Assembly: GCA_005877565.1 (NCBI GenBank)
Contig: VBOK01000092.1
Coordinates: 1 to 13,726 of the forward strand
DNA: 13,726 nucleotides
Source of the DNA: Nitrospirota bacterium
Lineage (GTDB): Bacteria; Nitrospirota; Nitrospiria; Nitrospirales; NS-4
Reading direction: 5' to 3'
The notes below the pieces were generated by a model. It had not been told where the DNA came from, did no database searches, and saw nothing but the letters and a program-made list of their open reading frames with translations. Shown one piece after another: positions 1 through 6,139 of this stretch. Both the position numbers and the translations under genes were made by a program. How positions within the stretch are numbered: position 1 is the stretch's first letter; each line of letters opens with the position of its first letter.

Positions 1-12
1 ACTTTTCTTCGC

Positions 13-41
13 GACTTTCGATCGGTGTCGTCTGTTATGAT
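13..41 (+). promoter_or_regulatory. Candidate extended -10 promoter for the VOC gene
   Basis: TATGAT at 36-41 matches the sigma-70 -10 consensus at five of six positions and is preceded by TGT at 33-35, an extended -10 (TGn). The hexamer 17 bases upstream (13-18, GACTTT) is a poor -35, which extended -10 promoters tolerate. Transcription would start near 48, giving a leader of about 57 bases that contains a GC-rich hairpin at 50-67. This is a call by eye. Because the window opens only 12 bases upstream, a promoter further upstream cannot be excluded. Confidence 0.35.
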
Positions 42-49
42 GGCGGGAG

Positions 50-67
50 ACGCCGGAGGGCCGGCGT
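50..67 (+). other. GC-rich hairpin in the leader of the VOC gene
   Basis: A perfect 7-bp stem (50-56 with 61-67, ACGCCGG/CCGGCGT) encloses a 4-base loop. No T-run follows, so it is not a convincing intrinsic terminator. It lies between the candidate promoter and the start codon and could stabilise the mRNA 5' end, or be the remains of an upstream gene's terminator. No known RNA family is recognised. Confidence 0.35.
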
Positions 68-104
68 GAGAAGACGGGACAGACTCAACTCGGGGGGAAT
101 CAGT

Positions 105-515
105 ATGGCTGTGCAGGTCTACGGGTGCAACCACGTCGCCATCGAGGTGGACAACGCCGAGAAGGCCGTGGCGTTTTATGCCGACGTGTTCAATCTCGAG
201 ATGCTCCGGGGCGGCGAGGGCGCGGCCTGGTGCAAGCTGGGCGAGCACCAGTTCATGGCCATCTTCGAGGTGAAGGAGCTCCGCCCGGACCGCGTGAAGC
301 ACTTCGGCATCATGGTGCGCGACGAGGCGCAGATCAACGAGGTGCGGGAGAAGCTCACCCAGAAGTACGGGCTGAAGCTGGAGCCGCACTTCCGCTGCGA
401 TTTCCGCGATCCGTGGGGCAACCGCATCCAGGTCGGTGACCTGCAGGACGAGTCGTTGGTCTGGCTGCTCCCCTACCGCGAAGTCCAGACGACCGGCATC
501 AAGTTTGCCGAATGA
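105..515 (+). CDS. VOC (glyoxalase/bleomycin-resistance fold) family protein
   Basis: A 136-residue cytosolic protein with one vicinal-oxygen-chelate domain. The N-terminal half starts with the typical beta strand carrying His10 (NHVAIEV) followed by a helix with AFYADVF. The second module starts near His66 (KHFGIMV) and ends in the family signature DPWGNRIQVGD at about 102-112. Candidate metal ligands are His10, Glu55 and His66. The usual last ligand, a Glu in the final strand, seems replaced by Gln109 or Asp112, so metal binding and the reaction cannot be predicted. ATG at 105 is preferred over GTG at 66 because a G-rich Shine-Dalgarno tract sits just upstream at 92-97 and the domain begins right after the ATG. 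Codon use is strongly GC-ending, unlike the sensor kinase further on. The fold is secure; lyase, dioxygenase and resistance roles all remain open. Confidence 0.85.
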   Translation: MAVQVYGCNHVAIEVDNAEKAVAFYADVFNLEMLRGGEGAAWCKLGEHQFMAIFEVKELRPDRVKHFGIMVRDEAQINEVREKLTQKYGLKLEPHFRCDFRDPWGNRIQVGDLQDESLVWLLPYREVQTTGIKFAE

Positions 516-653
516 CTATCTCTCTTCGGCCTCGCCGGTCATGGGGACGAAGGCGACGGGCAGGAGCGTGGTGCGCTCATAGCCCAAGTGGGTGCGGTGG
601 ATCAGCAGCAGGCTCTGGGAAAACTTCTTGCCCACGGGAAGTTGGTACACCAT
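516..653 (-). pseudogene. pcm: C-terminal remnant, probably protein-L-isoaspartate O-methyltransferase
   Basis: On the minus strand an open stretch runs from an ATG at 653 down to a stop at 518-516, one base beyond the VOC stop, giving 45 residues. It reads LPVGKKFSQSLLLIHRT and ends with LLPVAFVPMTGEA. That resembles the last strands of protein-L-isoaspartate O-methyltransferase, which typically end in a V-x-F-V-P-M/L motif after a glycine-rich LPVG segment. Intact members are roughly 200-220 residues; the AdoMet-binding core would lie beyond 653 but is absent. The same frame stays open only a few codons further before a TAA. This is therefore a broken gene end, and the ATG at 653 is probably an internal Met. 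The enzyme name rests on motif memory and is moderate to weak; truncation of some gene here is better supported. The overlapping plus-strand frame is arginine/serine-rich and not protein-like. Confidence 0.45.
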
Positions 654-883
654 TGCGTTTAAGGATTCCCTTTCAATTGCAAAGACTTAATCCAACCTGA
701 ATTCAGCAACAGTATTCACGGGGAATCTTCCTTGCTGAAATCAGGTCTTTCCACCAACGGTTATCCATGATTTGCCCGATTAACGTTTAAGTTTCTTTAG
801 GAAAGATGGCAGATGTCTCAACTAGCTCCGGGGCCTGACAGGATTCCCAGGGAAAAGTAGGACTTTATACAGGGAGATCCACA
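654..883. other. Non-coding region between the gene remnant and the sensor kinase
   Basis: About 230 bases with no credible gene on either strand. Base composition falls toward A+T compared with 1-650. It contains a long imperfect inverted repeat (listed separately) and, at its right end, the kinase ribosome-binding site AGGGAG (about 871-876). I found no sigma-70 promoter good enough to call. The left edge coincides with loss of the methyltransferase-like frame and is the likely recombination or assembly boundary. Confidence 0.6.
695..746. repeat. Imperfect inverted repeat, 15-bp arms
   Basis: The arms are 695-709 and 732-746 (left arm ACCTGAATTCAGCAA). They pair at 14 of 15 positions with one A/A mismatch. 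The 22-base spacer holds a small secondary stem (714-717 with 723-726). A further pairing between 681-686 (AAAGAC) and 745-750 (GTCTTT) is possible but overlaps the right arm. There is no T-tract after the right arm. It could be an operator dyad for the kinase operon, a structured leader, or the scar of an inserted element close to the composition boundary. Confidence 0.55.
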
Positions 884-3148
884 ATGAGTACCTGGTTTGC
901 AATTTTAGAATTGCCATTTCTTTTGTTAGCCACCGCCTTTGGCTTTCTGACAGCGAGAGCGGTCAAGAGCAGCAGCATCTGGCGAGGGATGACCTTTATT
1001 GCCTTGGGGTCCCTACTGATGGCTGTTGGCCACATCATTATGATGGCAGATCAATTATTGAAGGAGCACCTCCTGACTGAGTTTTTGGGAAATGTTGGTG
1101 GAGCATGGGCATGGCTGGTGGCGTTATGTACAAGTTGGCTCTTTTACGGACTGGGCTTCTTCTGGATCTACGAGGCCCTACCCCAAAAGGAAACAGAGCT
1201 TCGGCTTGTGGCGAGAAGTCATGAGCGAACAGTAGACGCATTGCATCATTCGGAATACCTTTACCGCAGTCTCGTCGAGGCCGTGCGGGATGTCATTTAC
1301 ACACTCTCGCCTGATGGCATGATCACTTCACTGAACCCGGCATTTGAATTGCATACAGGCTGGTCGCGCGCTGAATGGATCGGACAGCCATATGCTCCAA
1401 TCGTACATCCTGAAGACTTGCCACTCGCAATGGAACGATTCCGGCAGGTCTTGGCAGGCGAGAGTCTTCCCTGCTTCACACTGAGGATCCGTGAAAAAAC
1501 TGGCGGTTATTGGGTCGGTGAATTTGTCCAAACATCTCAGCTCCGCAACGGAGAAGTTGTCGGTGTTCTCGGTGTATGCCGTGATGTGACGGATCGTATT
1601 ATGGCAGAGGAGGCACTACGAAGAGCTCATGATGAACTGGAACGGCGGGTGCAGGAACGTACCGCCGAGCTCGAAGAAGCCAACAGAGCCTTGAAAGTTG
1701 AAATCGAGGAGCGCCAGCGCATAGAGGAAGCATTGCGCCGAAGCGAAGAACGGTTTCGCAAGGTTTTTGAAGGCGCGCCGATCGGGATATCAATTACCGA
1801 CCACAGCTATCACCTTGTAATGGTGAACCGTGCGTTCTCTACGATGCTTGGCTACACCCAGGAAGAGCTCACCACGAAGACGTTTCTAGACATCACTCAT
1901 CCCGACGACGTCGCTCTGAGCGTGCGAGGGGCCGAGGAAGTGTTCGGGGGCCAGGGACGAGTCGGCTTCGAGAAACGTTACGTCAAGAAGACCGGAGAAG
2001 TCCTGCTGGCTCGGCTGACAGTGAGCCCTCTTCATGGTAATGACGGGAAAATCCATTGGCTGGTGGCCCTGATCGAAGACATTACCGAACACAAGCAGGC
2101 TGAAGAGGCATTGAGGGAGAGTAATGAACGATTCCGATCCATTACACAATCAGCTCACGACGCCATCATCGTGGCTGACCAGCGAGGGCATATTCAGTCA
2201 TGGAACCGGGGCGCTCAACTCATGTTTGGCTATACGGAAACGGAAGTGCTGAATCAGCCGCTGACCCTATTGATGCCAACCCGCTACCACGAGGCGCATA
2301 GCCGGGCCATGGCACGAGTGACGCACACCGGGGAATCGCGCTTGGTCGGACAAACAATCGAGCTGATGGGTCTGCGCAAAGACGGGACGGAATTCCCGCT
2401 GGAGCTGTCACTGGCAATGTGGTGGTCAAAAACCGGCACGTTCTTTAGTGGCATCATTCGCGAGCTCACGGAGCGCAAGCGAAACGAGCAAGCCCGAGCA
2501 CGCCTGGCAGCGATGGTGTTCGAAGAGGAGGAGCGTCGTCGCTTGGCGCGTGAACTGCATGATCAGATCGGCCAATTGCTGACTGCCTTGAAGCTGACGC
2601 TGGAAGCCGCGGGCCGTCAGCCAGATGTCACGTCGGGGGGCAAGCTAGAGATCGCACAACGCTCAGTTGAAGAGCTGATAAGGCGGGTTCACGATATGTC
2701 GCTCGATCTGCGACCGCCGATGTTGGACGATCTGGGGTTGCTGCCCGCTCTCTTGTGGCTTTTCCAGAGATGCGCCGACCAAACCAATGTTCAAGTAACC
2801 TTTCAGCACACCGGAATAGAGCGACGTTTCGAGCAGGAAGTGGAGACAGCGGCGTATCGCATTGTCCAAGAAGCGTTGACCAACGTCGCCCGTCATGCAA
2901 GGGCCACTAGTGCGATGGTCCGCGTGTGGGCTGATAGTTCACTCTGGGTACAGATCGAGGACAAGGGGATCGGGTTTGACTTGAACGCCAAGGCGGGTAC
3001 TACTTTGGGGTTGACTGGAATGCAGGAACGGGCGCGTGGGCTTGGAGGTGACTTGACGGTGGAGTCTGCGCCTGGCCGCAGCACCAGGGTTACGGCTGAG
3101 CTGCCACTCGAACGTCGGGTCAAACAATGGAAATTGGAGGAAGTATGA
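884..3148 (+). CDS. Membrane-anchored multi-PAS sensor histidine kinase (HisKA_3 type)
   Basis: A 754-residue kinase starting at ATG 884 behind AGGGAG. It has three hydrophobic segments at about 5-25, 33-55 and 74-97. PAS domains follow at about 123-238, 287-402 and 413-530, each ending in a D-x-T-E/D-R/H-type motif. A charged coiled coil at about 240-288 links PAS1 and PAS2. The dimerisation domain has the NarX/UhpB-type motif ELHDQIGQ with phosphoacceptor His559. The HATPase_c domain has the N box at Asn667 (EALTNVARHA), G1 at Asp693 (DKGIGFD) and a G2-like LGLTGM. The ATP-binding machinery thus looks intact. It should autophosphorylate and pass phosphate to the response regulator whose start codon overlaps its stop. 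No conserved heme or FAD ligand is evident in the PAS domains, so the signal is unknown; redox, oxygen or a small molecule are possible. The membrane part was not matched to a named domain. Confidence 0.93.
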   Translation: MSTWFAILELPFLLLATAFGFLTARAVKSSSIWRGMTFIALGSLLMAVGHIIMMADQLLKEHLLTEFLGNVGGAWAWLVALCTSWLFYGLGFFWIYEALPQKETELRLVARSHERTVDALHHSEYLYRSLVEAVRDVIYTLSPDGMITSLNPAFELHTGWSRAEWIGQPYAPIVHPEDLPLAMERFRQVLAGESLPCFTLRIREKTGGYWVGEFVQTSQLRNGEVVGVLGVCRDVTDRIMAEEALRRAHDELERRVQERTAELEEANRALKVEIEERQRIEEALRRSEERFRKVFEGAPIGISITDHSYHLVMVNRAFSTMLGYTQEELTTKTFLDITHPDDVALSVRGAEEVFGGQGRVGFEKRYVKKTGEVLLARLTVSPLHGNDGKIHWLVALIEDITEHKQAEEALRESNERFRSITQSAHDAIIVADQRGHIQSWNRGAQLMFGYTETEVLNQPLTLLMPTRYHEAHSRAMARVTHTGESRLVGQTIELMGLRKDGTEFPLELSLAMWWSKTGTFFSGIIRELTERKRNEQARARLAAMVFEEEERRRLARELHDQIGQLLTALKLTLEAAGRQPDVTSGGKLEIAQRSVEELIRRVHDMSLDLRPPMLDDLGLLPALLWLFQRCADQTNVQVTFQHTGIERRFEQEVETAAYRIVQEALTNVARHARATSAMVRVWADSSLWVQIEDKGIGFDLNAKAGTTLGLTGMQERARGLGGDLTVESAPGRSTRVTAELPLERRVKQWKLEEV

Positions 3149-3798
3149 GCATCAATATTCTCTTAGCAGATGACCATCACCTCGTCCGCCAAGGCCTGCG
3201 GGTCTTGTTGGAAGGGGAATCTGATTTCATGGTTGTCGGCGAAGCTGCTGACGCGACAGAAGCGGTGCAACTGAGTGATCGCATGCGTCCGGATGTGATC
3301 TTGCTCGATCTCATGATGCCAGGCATTCACGGCCTCGCTGCTCTGCGTCAAGTGGCGAAGTGCGCGCCCCCAATCAACGTCATTATCTTGTCCATGTACA
3401 GTAATGAGGCGTATGTGTTCGAGGCGCTGAGAGATGGTGCTGCAGGCTACGTGCTCAAAAGCTCACGTGCCGATGAATTGGTCTTGGCAGTGCGTGAAGT
3501 CATGGCTGGCCGGCGCTATCTGAGTCCCCCGCTCACCGAAAAGGTTGTCGAGGCGTACCGGCAGAGTACGGGTGGCGTCGTACTGGAGCCGTATGACACC
3601 CTCACGGCACGGGAGCGGGAAGTCCTGTATTTGGTCAGTCAGGGCCTGGGTAATGCTGGGATTGCAGACAGGCTTTTCATCAGCGTACGGACGGTCGAGA
3701 CCCACCGAGCGAATCTGATGCGCAAGCTCAATCTCCGAAGTCACGCAGAACTCATCCGCTACGCCCTCAGACGAGGCATTTGCCCCACAGAGGAGTGA
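3145..3798 (+). CDS. NarL/FixJ-family response regulator
   Basis: A 217-residue regulator. The receiver domain (about 3-120) has acidic residues Asp9 and Asp10, phosphoacceptor Asp55 (VILLDLMMPG), switch residue Ser83 and Lys105 (GYVLK). The LuxR/GerE-type helix-turn-helix spans about 152-211, with the usual LTAREREVL start and the recognition region ISVRTVETHRANLMRKL. The ATG at 3145 shares ATGA with the kinase stop and follows GGAGG at 3136-3140, so I prefer it to the ATG at 3127; the two genes are probably translationally coupled. It is the expected phosphorylation partner of the upstream kinase and a DNA-binding transcription factor. Targets are unknown. The dyad repeats about 100 bases downstream, before the copper-protein gene, are a natural but untested candidate site. 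Confidence 0.95.
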   Translation: MSINILLADDHHLVRQGLRVLLEGESDFMVVGEAADATEAVQLSDRMRPDVILLDLMMPGIHGLAALRQVAKCAPPINVIILSMYSNEAYVFEALRDGAAGYVLKSSRADELVLAVREVMAGRRYLSPPLTEKVVEAYRQSTGGVVLEPYDTLTAREREVLYLVSQGLGNAGIADRLFISVRTVETHRANLMRKLNLRSHAELIRYALRRGICPTEE

Positions 3799-3900
3799 CG
3801 GTGGGCCACGGCGGGGCCCCCTCCGTCCCCACTTTCTACATCTCGTGGCATTGCCTGCTTGTTGGAACAACATTTTGTAGCTTCGCCTCCGTTTCCAAAA

Positions 3901-3972
3901 TTCTGTTGCGCCACGGGTTCGAAATTCCGTAGCGCCACGGATTAAAAATTCCGTGGCGTCACGGATTTTTTC
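3901..3972. repeat. Three tandem 24-bp repeats with dyad-symmetric cores
   Basis: Units begin at 3901, 3925 and 3949, exactly 24 bases apart. The consensus core is TTCCGTrGCGyCACGGATT. Units 1 and 2 match at 19 of 24 positions; units 2 and 3 match at 17 of the first 19. Each core is nearly palindromic, best in unit 3 (TCCGTG, GCGT, CACGGA). A partial copy (TTCCACGGA) follows at 3970-3978. Iterated dyads at fixed spacing are typical of regulator-binding arrays and of small repetitive elements. There are no spacers, so this is not a CRISPR array. Confidence 0.75.
3944..3971 (+). terminator. Candidate intrinsic terminator formed by the third repeat
   Basis: A 6-bp stem (3950-3955 TCCGTG with 3960-3965 CACGGA) closes a GCGT tetraloop and is followed by six T residues at 3966-3971. 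A-residues at 3944-3948 can pair with part of the T-run, which would also allow weaker function on the opposite strand. It lies about 150 bases past the response-regulator stop and would end the two-component operon. A competing 9-bp hairpin uses the same left arm (3933-3941 with 3950-3958), so termination efficiency is uncertain. Confidence 0.5.
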
Positions 3973-3990
3973 CACGGACTCATTCAAATA

Positions 3991-4032
3991 CCCTACGCGA
4001 GCAGGGGGGAAAGCCTGCAATGGCTCGTAGGG
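3991..4032 (+). other. Two-part stem-loop in the putative leader of the copper-protein gene
   Basis: An outer 7-bp perfect stem (3991-3997 CCCTACG with 4026-4032 CGTAGGG) surrounds an inner 5-bp stem (4001-4005 GCAGG with 4014-4018 CCTGC), separated by an internal loop. No T-run follows. If transcription begins upstream, this would be part of a 5' leader over 170 bases long. I recognise no riboswitch class in it. Alternatively it is an operator or a transcript-end stabiliser for the upstream operon. Confidence 0.4.
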
Positions 4033-4060
4033 CTCTCCTCATCTAAACGGATCTCGGTGG

Positions 4061-4078
4061 TTTGTCAGGCCTGGCAAA
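4061..4078. promoter_or_regulatory. 18-bp near-perfect dyad, candidate operator
   Basis: TTTGTCAGG followed directly by CCTGGCAAA has two-fold symmetry at all but one pair (8 of 9). There is no spacer, so a DNA-binding dimer site is more likely than an RNA hairpin. It sits about 125 bases before the copper-protein ATG. The binding protein is unknown; a copper or redox regulator, or the neighbouring response regulator, are possibilities only. Confidence 0.35.
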
Positions 4079-4203
4079 AGAAGGCAGGCAAGGAAGGAGG
4101 TGAGGCGTGGAGAGAGGGCGGAAGGGAGTCTCAAGACTAGGTAGTTAGGTTTGTAACTTCGAAATTCATTGTATCGGTAGAGAGCCTTCAGGAGGGAAAA
4201 ATT

Positions 4204-6018
4204 ATGAGAACTTCAAAGTGTGGACTCGTGACTCTCGTGTTAGTGGCTCTGGTCGTATTCGGTGCCACATCCTCTTGGGCAGTCGCTGTGGACCATCCGG
4301 TGAACGTTGGTAAGATCCAGCCATGGTTCACGCCGGTCCAAATCAGCATCAACCCAGGCGATAGCATCACCTGGCACTTCAACGACCCCAATACCACTCA
4401 CACCGTGACCGCCCTCGCAGCGGCCCCATTCGGGTCCCAGATCCCCATCCCGGCTGGGCCGGCGTTTGATAGTGGAAAGAAGCTTCCTGGTGACACGTTC
4501 ACAGTGGCGTTCCCCAATCCGGGGACCAGTCCGTACATCTGTCTCATCCATCCCTGGATGGCAGGCAATATCAGTGTCGGCGTAGGGTCTGGACCTGTTC
4601 CGGAAATTCTGCAGGGTACCGACACGCTGGACATGGCTACGCCCGATCGCCAGGGGGTGATTGGAATCGGCGAATGGTGCACGACCGCGACCTATGAGTA
4701 TCCGGGCTTTAACGGCGTGCCCAACACCACCTACCCAGGGGTGGTGCACTGCGGGAGCGCCCATCTCTGGTTGGATTCGAATCAAACCATTACCGGTGCA
4801 AGCGGCGCACTCGAGACTGCCGCAGCCTCTGGTGTGACGGAACCGGTCCAATGTAATGGCTCCCGGAAGGTTGGCGGCCGGTTCGAAGGCGCGACGACCA
4901 CGCACAACCTCTGGAACAACAACCACTTCACCAAGACGGGGGATCCGATCGGGCCGAACGGCACCGCGGCCGGTAACCCGCCTGGGTCCGTGATCAGCCA
5001 ACCTAACAGAGATTGTTTTACCTTCTCCACCAATCTACACGGCCAAACATTTCAGTGGATCTTACGGTCAGGCGGCCAAGGCATTGTCGGCGCAACCAAT
5101 ACGCTGTTTGCCGGCGATGTGACCCACGTCATGACCAACCCGGGCGGCACAGTGGGCTGGGTGACGATGGAAGCGGGCCAGGTCGGGAACACGGGACAGA
5201 GCGCGGCACCCGGGGCACCCGCGAATATCCACGGCAACCTTGGGATCTTTGATCCGAATCAGATCGTCTCTACGATTCCTCCGCAGGTCAGTCAAACGGT
5301 GGACCTAGGCGAGAACTTCCCGCATGGGAACTGGGTCTGTGGCGATGGGATTCACGACACAGTCCCCGCGCCGTTGAACAACCGGATCGGGGTTGTCCAG
5401 ATTCCAGCGACCCCGACCAGCCCGAGCGGAGGACAAGTGTTCTTCCCGTCGGCAGGAGTCTATCCAGTGGCAACTGGAACGTTGGTCAACTGCACGAAGG
5501 CCTACACATCCAATGCGGTTGACAACAGGATCAGTGTGACCAATGCGATGACCGGAGCCCCAATGGGGGTTGTGAGCCTCGGTGCATGCACAACCTGCAC
5601 ACTCATGGGCGCGCCGGTGCCGAACGTCCATATCCCGATACAGATCATCGTTCACCCGGACAGCTCGAAGGTGTACGTGCAGGGGTCGAAGTCATCCCAA
5701 GCGGCGATCATCGACACAGCAACGGACACGGTGATCGTGCAGATGGACTGCGCCAACGGCTGTCACGGCTCGCACATTGGGCCGAAACGCGGCGGCGGCC
5801 ACTATGTCGTGATGTCAGCGGCCTATCAGGACAAGATGAGTATCTATGATGCGGAGTTGTTGACGAAGGTCGGAGAAGTCCGAACCAACATGAACAGCTT
5901 GCTGACGCTGCAGGGGACGACCGCGTCGCCTCTGCCCGTGGGCGTCACGAGCATCTCGAATGCCGTGGGTTGGAACTCGGGCACCATTTCCTGGCCGCAG
6001 ATGCCTCCGTGGAAGTAA
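4204..6018 (+). CDS. Exported cupredoxin protein with C-terminal YVTN/propeller-like domain
   Basis: A 604-residue protein with a signal peptide (about 1-28, cleavage after AVA), placing it in the periplasm or outside. Residues about 30-126 form a plastocyanin-like domain with type 1 copper ligands His66, Cys113, His116 and Met119 (YICLIHPWMAG), so it should bind one blue copper and carry electrons. The middle (about 130-400) is Gly/Asn/Thr-rich with scattered cysteines (for example Cys159 and Cys183) and was not assigned to a family. The last part (about 420-560) has propeller-type strands, such as IIVHPDSSKVYVQG and AAIIDTATDTVI, which recall YncE/YVTN proteins. It also has C462-T-T-C465 and C516-A-N-G-C520-H521, a CxxxCH variant of the heme c motif. 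Copper plus propeller recalls nitrous oxide reductase, but there the cupredoxin is C-terminal. The gene has a strong ribosome-binding site and its own terminator, so it is probably monocistronic. The reaction is unknown. Confidence 0.8.
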   Translation: MRTSKCGLVTLVLVALVVFGATSSWAVAVDHPVNVGKIQPWFTPVQISINPGDSITWHFNDPNTTHTVTALAAAPFGSQIPIPAGPAFDSGKKLPGDTFTVAFPNPGTSPYICLIHPWMAGNISVGVGSGPVPEILQGTDTLDMATPDRQGVIGIGEWCTTATYEYPGFNGVPNTTYPGVVHCGSAHLWLDSNQTITGASGALETAAASGVTEPVQCNGSRKVGGRFEGATTTHNLWNNNHFTKTGDPIGPNGTAAGNPPGSVISQPNRDCFTFSTNLHGQTFQWILRSGGQGIVGATNTLFAGDVTHVMTNPGGTVGWVTMEAGQVGNTGQSAAPGAPANIHGNLGIFDPNQIVSTIPPQVSQTVDLGENFPHGNWVCGDGIHDTVPAPLNNRIGVVQIPATPTSPSGGQVFFPSAGVYPVATGTLVNCTKAYTSNAVDNRISVTNAMTGAPMGVVSLGACTTCTLMGAPVPNVHIPIQIIVHPDSSKVYVQGSKSSQAAIIDTATDTVIVQMDCANGCHGSHIGPKRGGGHYVVMSAAYQDKMSIYDAELLTKVGEVRTNMNSLLTLQGTTASPLPVGVTSISNAVGWNSGTISWPQMPPWK

Positions 6019-6080
6019 TCGCCCAACAGCATGCGAATAGGCCCGTTTCACTGAGGGCTGATTCGTCAATGTGACGGACG

Positions 6081-6124
6081 AGGAGGGGGTAACGACCTGA
6101 AAATTGTTACCCCCTCTTGTTTGG
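6081..6124 (+). terminator. Strong intrinsic terminator after the copper-protein gene
   Basis: A perfect 11-bp stem (6083-6093 GAGGGGGTAAC with 6106-6116 GTTACCCCCTC) encloses a 12-base loop that can pair slightly further, and is followed by the T-rich stretch TCTTGTTT (6117-6124). It lies about 65 bases after the stop. It separates the copper-protein gene from the downstream operon and argues against starting the next gene at the TTG at 6104, which is inside the stem. Confidence 0.85.
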
Positions 6125-6139
6125 AACGAGGCCACACAC

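Larger units (their letters stand above)
3799..4203. other. Long structured intergenic region before the copper-protein gene
   Basis: These 405 bases hold no credible gene. They contain three 24-bp direct repeats (3901-3972), a terminator-like hairpin (3944-3971), a two-part stem-loop (3991-4032), an 18-bp dyad (4061-4078) and a purine-rich strand (about 4079-4127). The copper-protein ribosome-binding site AGGAGGG is at about 4190-4196, 7 bases before its ATG. GC-rich self-complementary sequence directly after the response-regulator stop (3797-3832, GACGG/CCGTC and a GGGGCCCC core) might form another hairpin but lacks a T-run. The minus-strand frame across the repeats gives a repetitive peptide and is a by-product of them. 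No convincing promoter was found, although one must exist if the region separates two transcription units. Confidence 0.6.

Noticed and set aside
512..700. Plus-strand 62-codon frame after the VOC gene
   Set aside because: Arg/Ser/Gly-rich composition typical of an out-of-frame read; the minus strand over 516-653 gives a far more protein-like sequence.
835..871. Sigma-70 promoter CTGACA...TATACA before the kinase gene
   Set aside because: The spacer is about 25 bases, far from 17, and the -10 match is weak.
3901..3972. CRISPR array
   Set aside because: Repeats are contiguous at 24-base spacing with no unique spacers, only three copies, and no cas genes nearby.
3463..4020. Minus-strand frame of 185 codons with a repeated GATEF-like peptide
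   Set aside because: The peptide repeat is the translation of the 24-bp DNA repeats, and the rest is antisense to the response regulator. No family features or ribosome-binding site.
4240..5001. Minus-strand 253-codon frame antisense to the copper-protein gene
   Set aside because: Arg/His/Gly-rich low-quality peptide with no recognisable motif, opposite a strongly supported secreted protein.
5749..5766. Canonical c-type heme site in the copper protein
   Set aside because: The spacing is CxxxCH, not CxxCH, and there is only one. Three-residue variants exist but a heme call is not justified from sequence alone.
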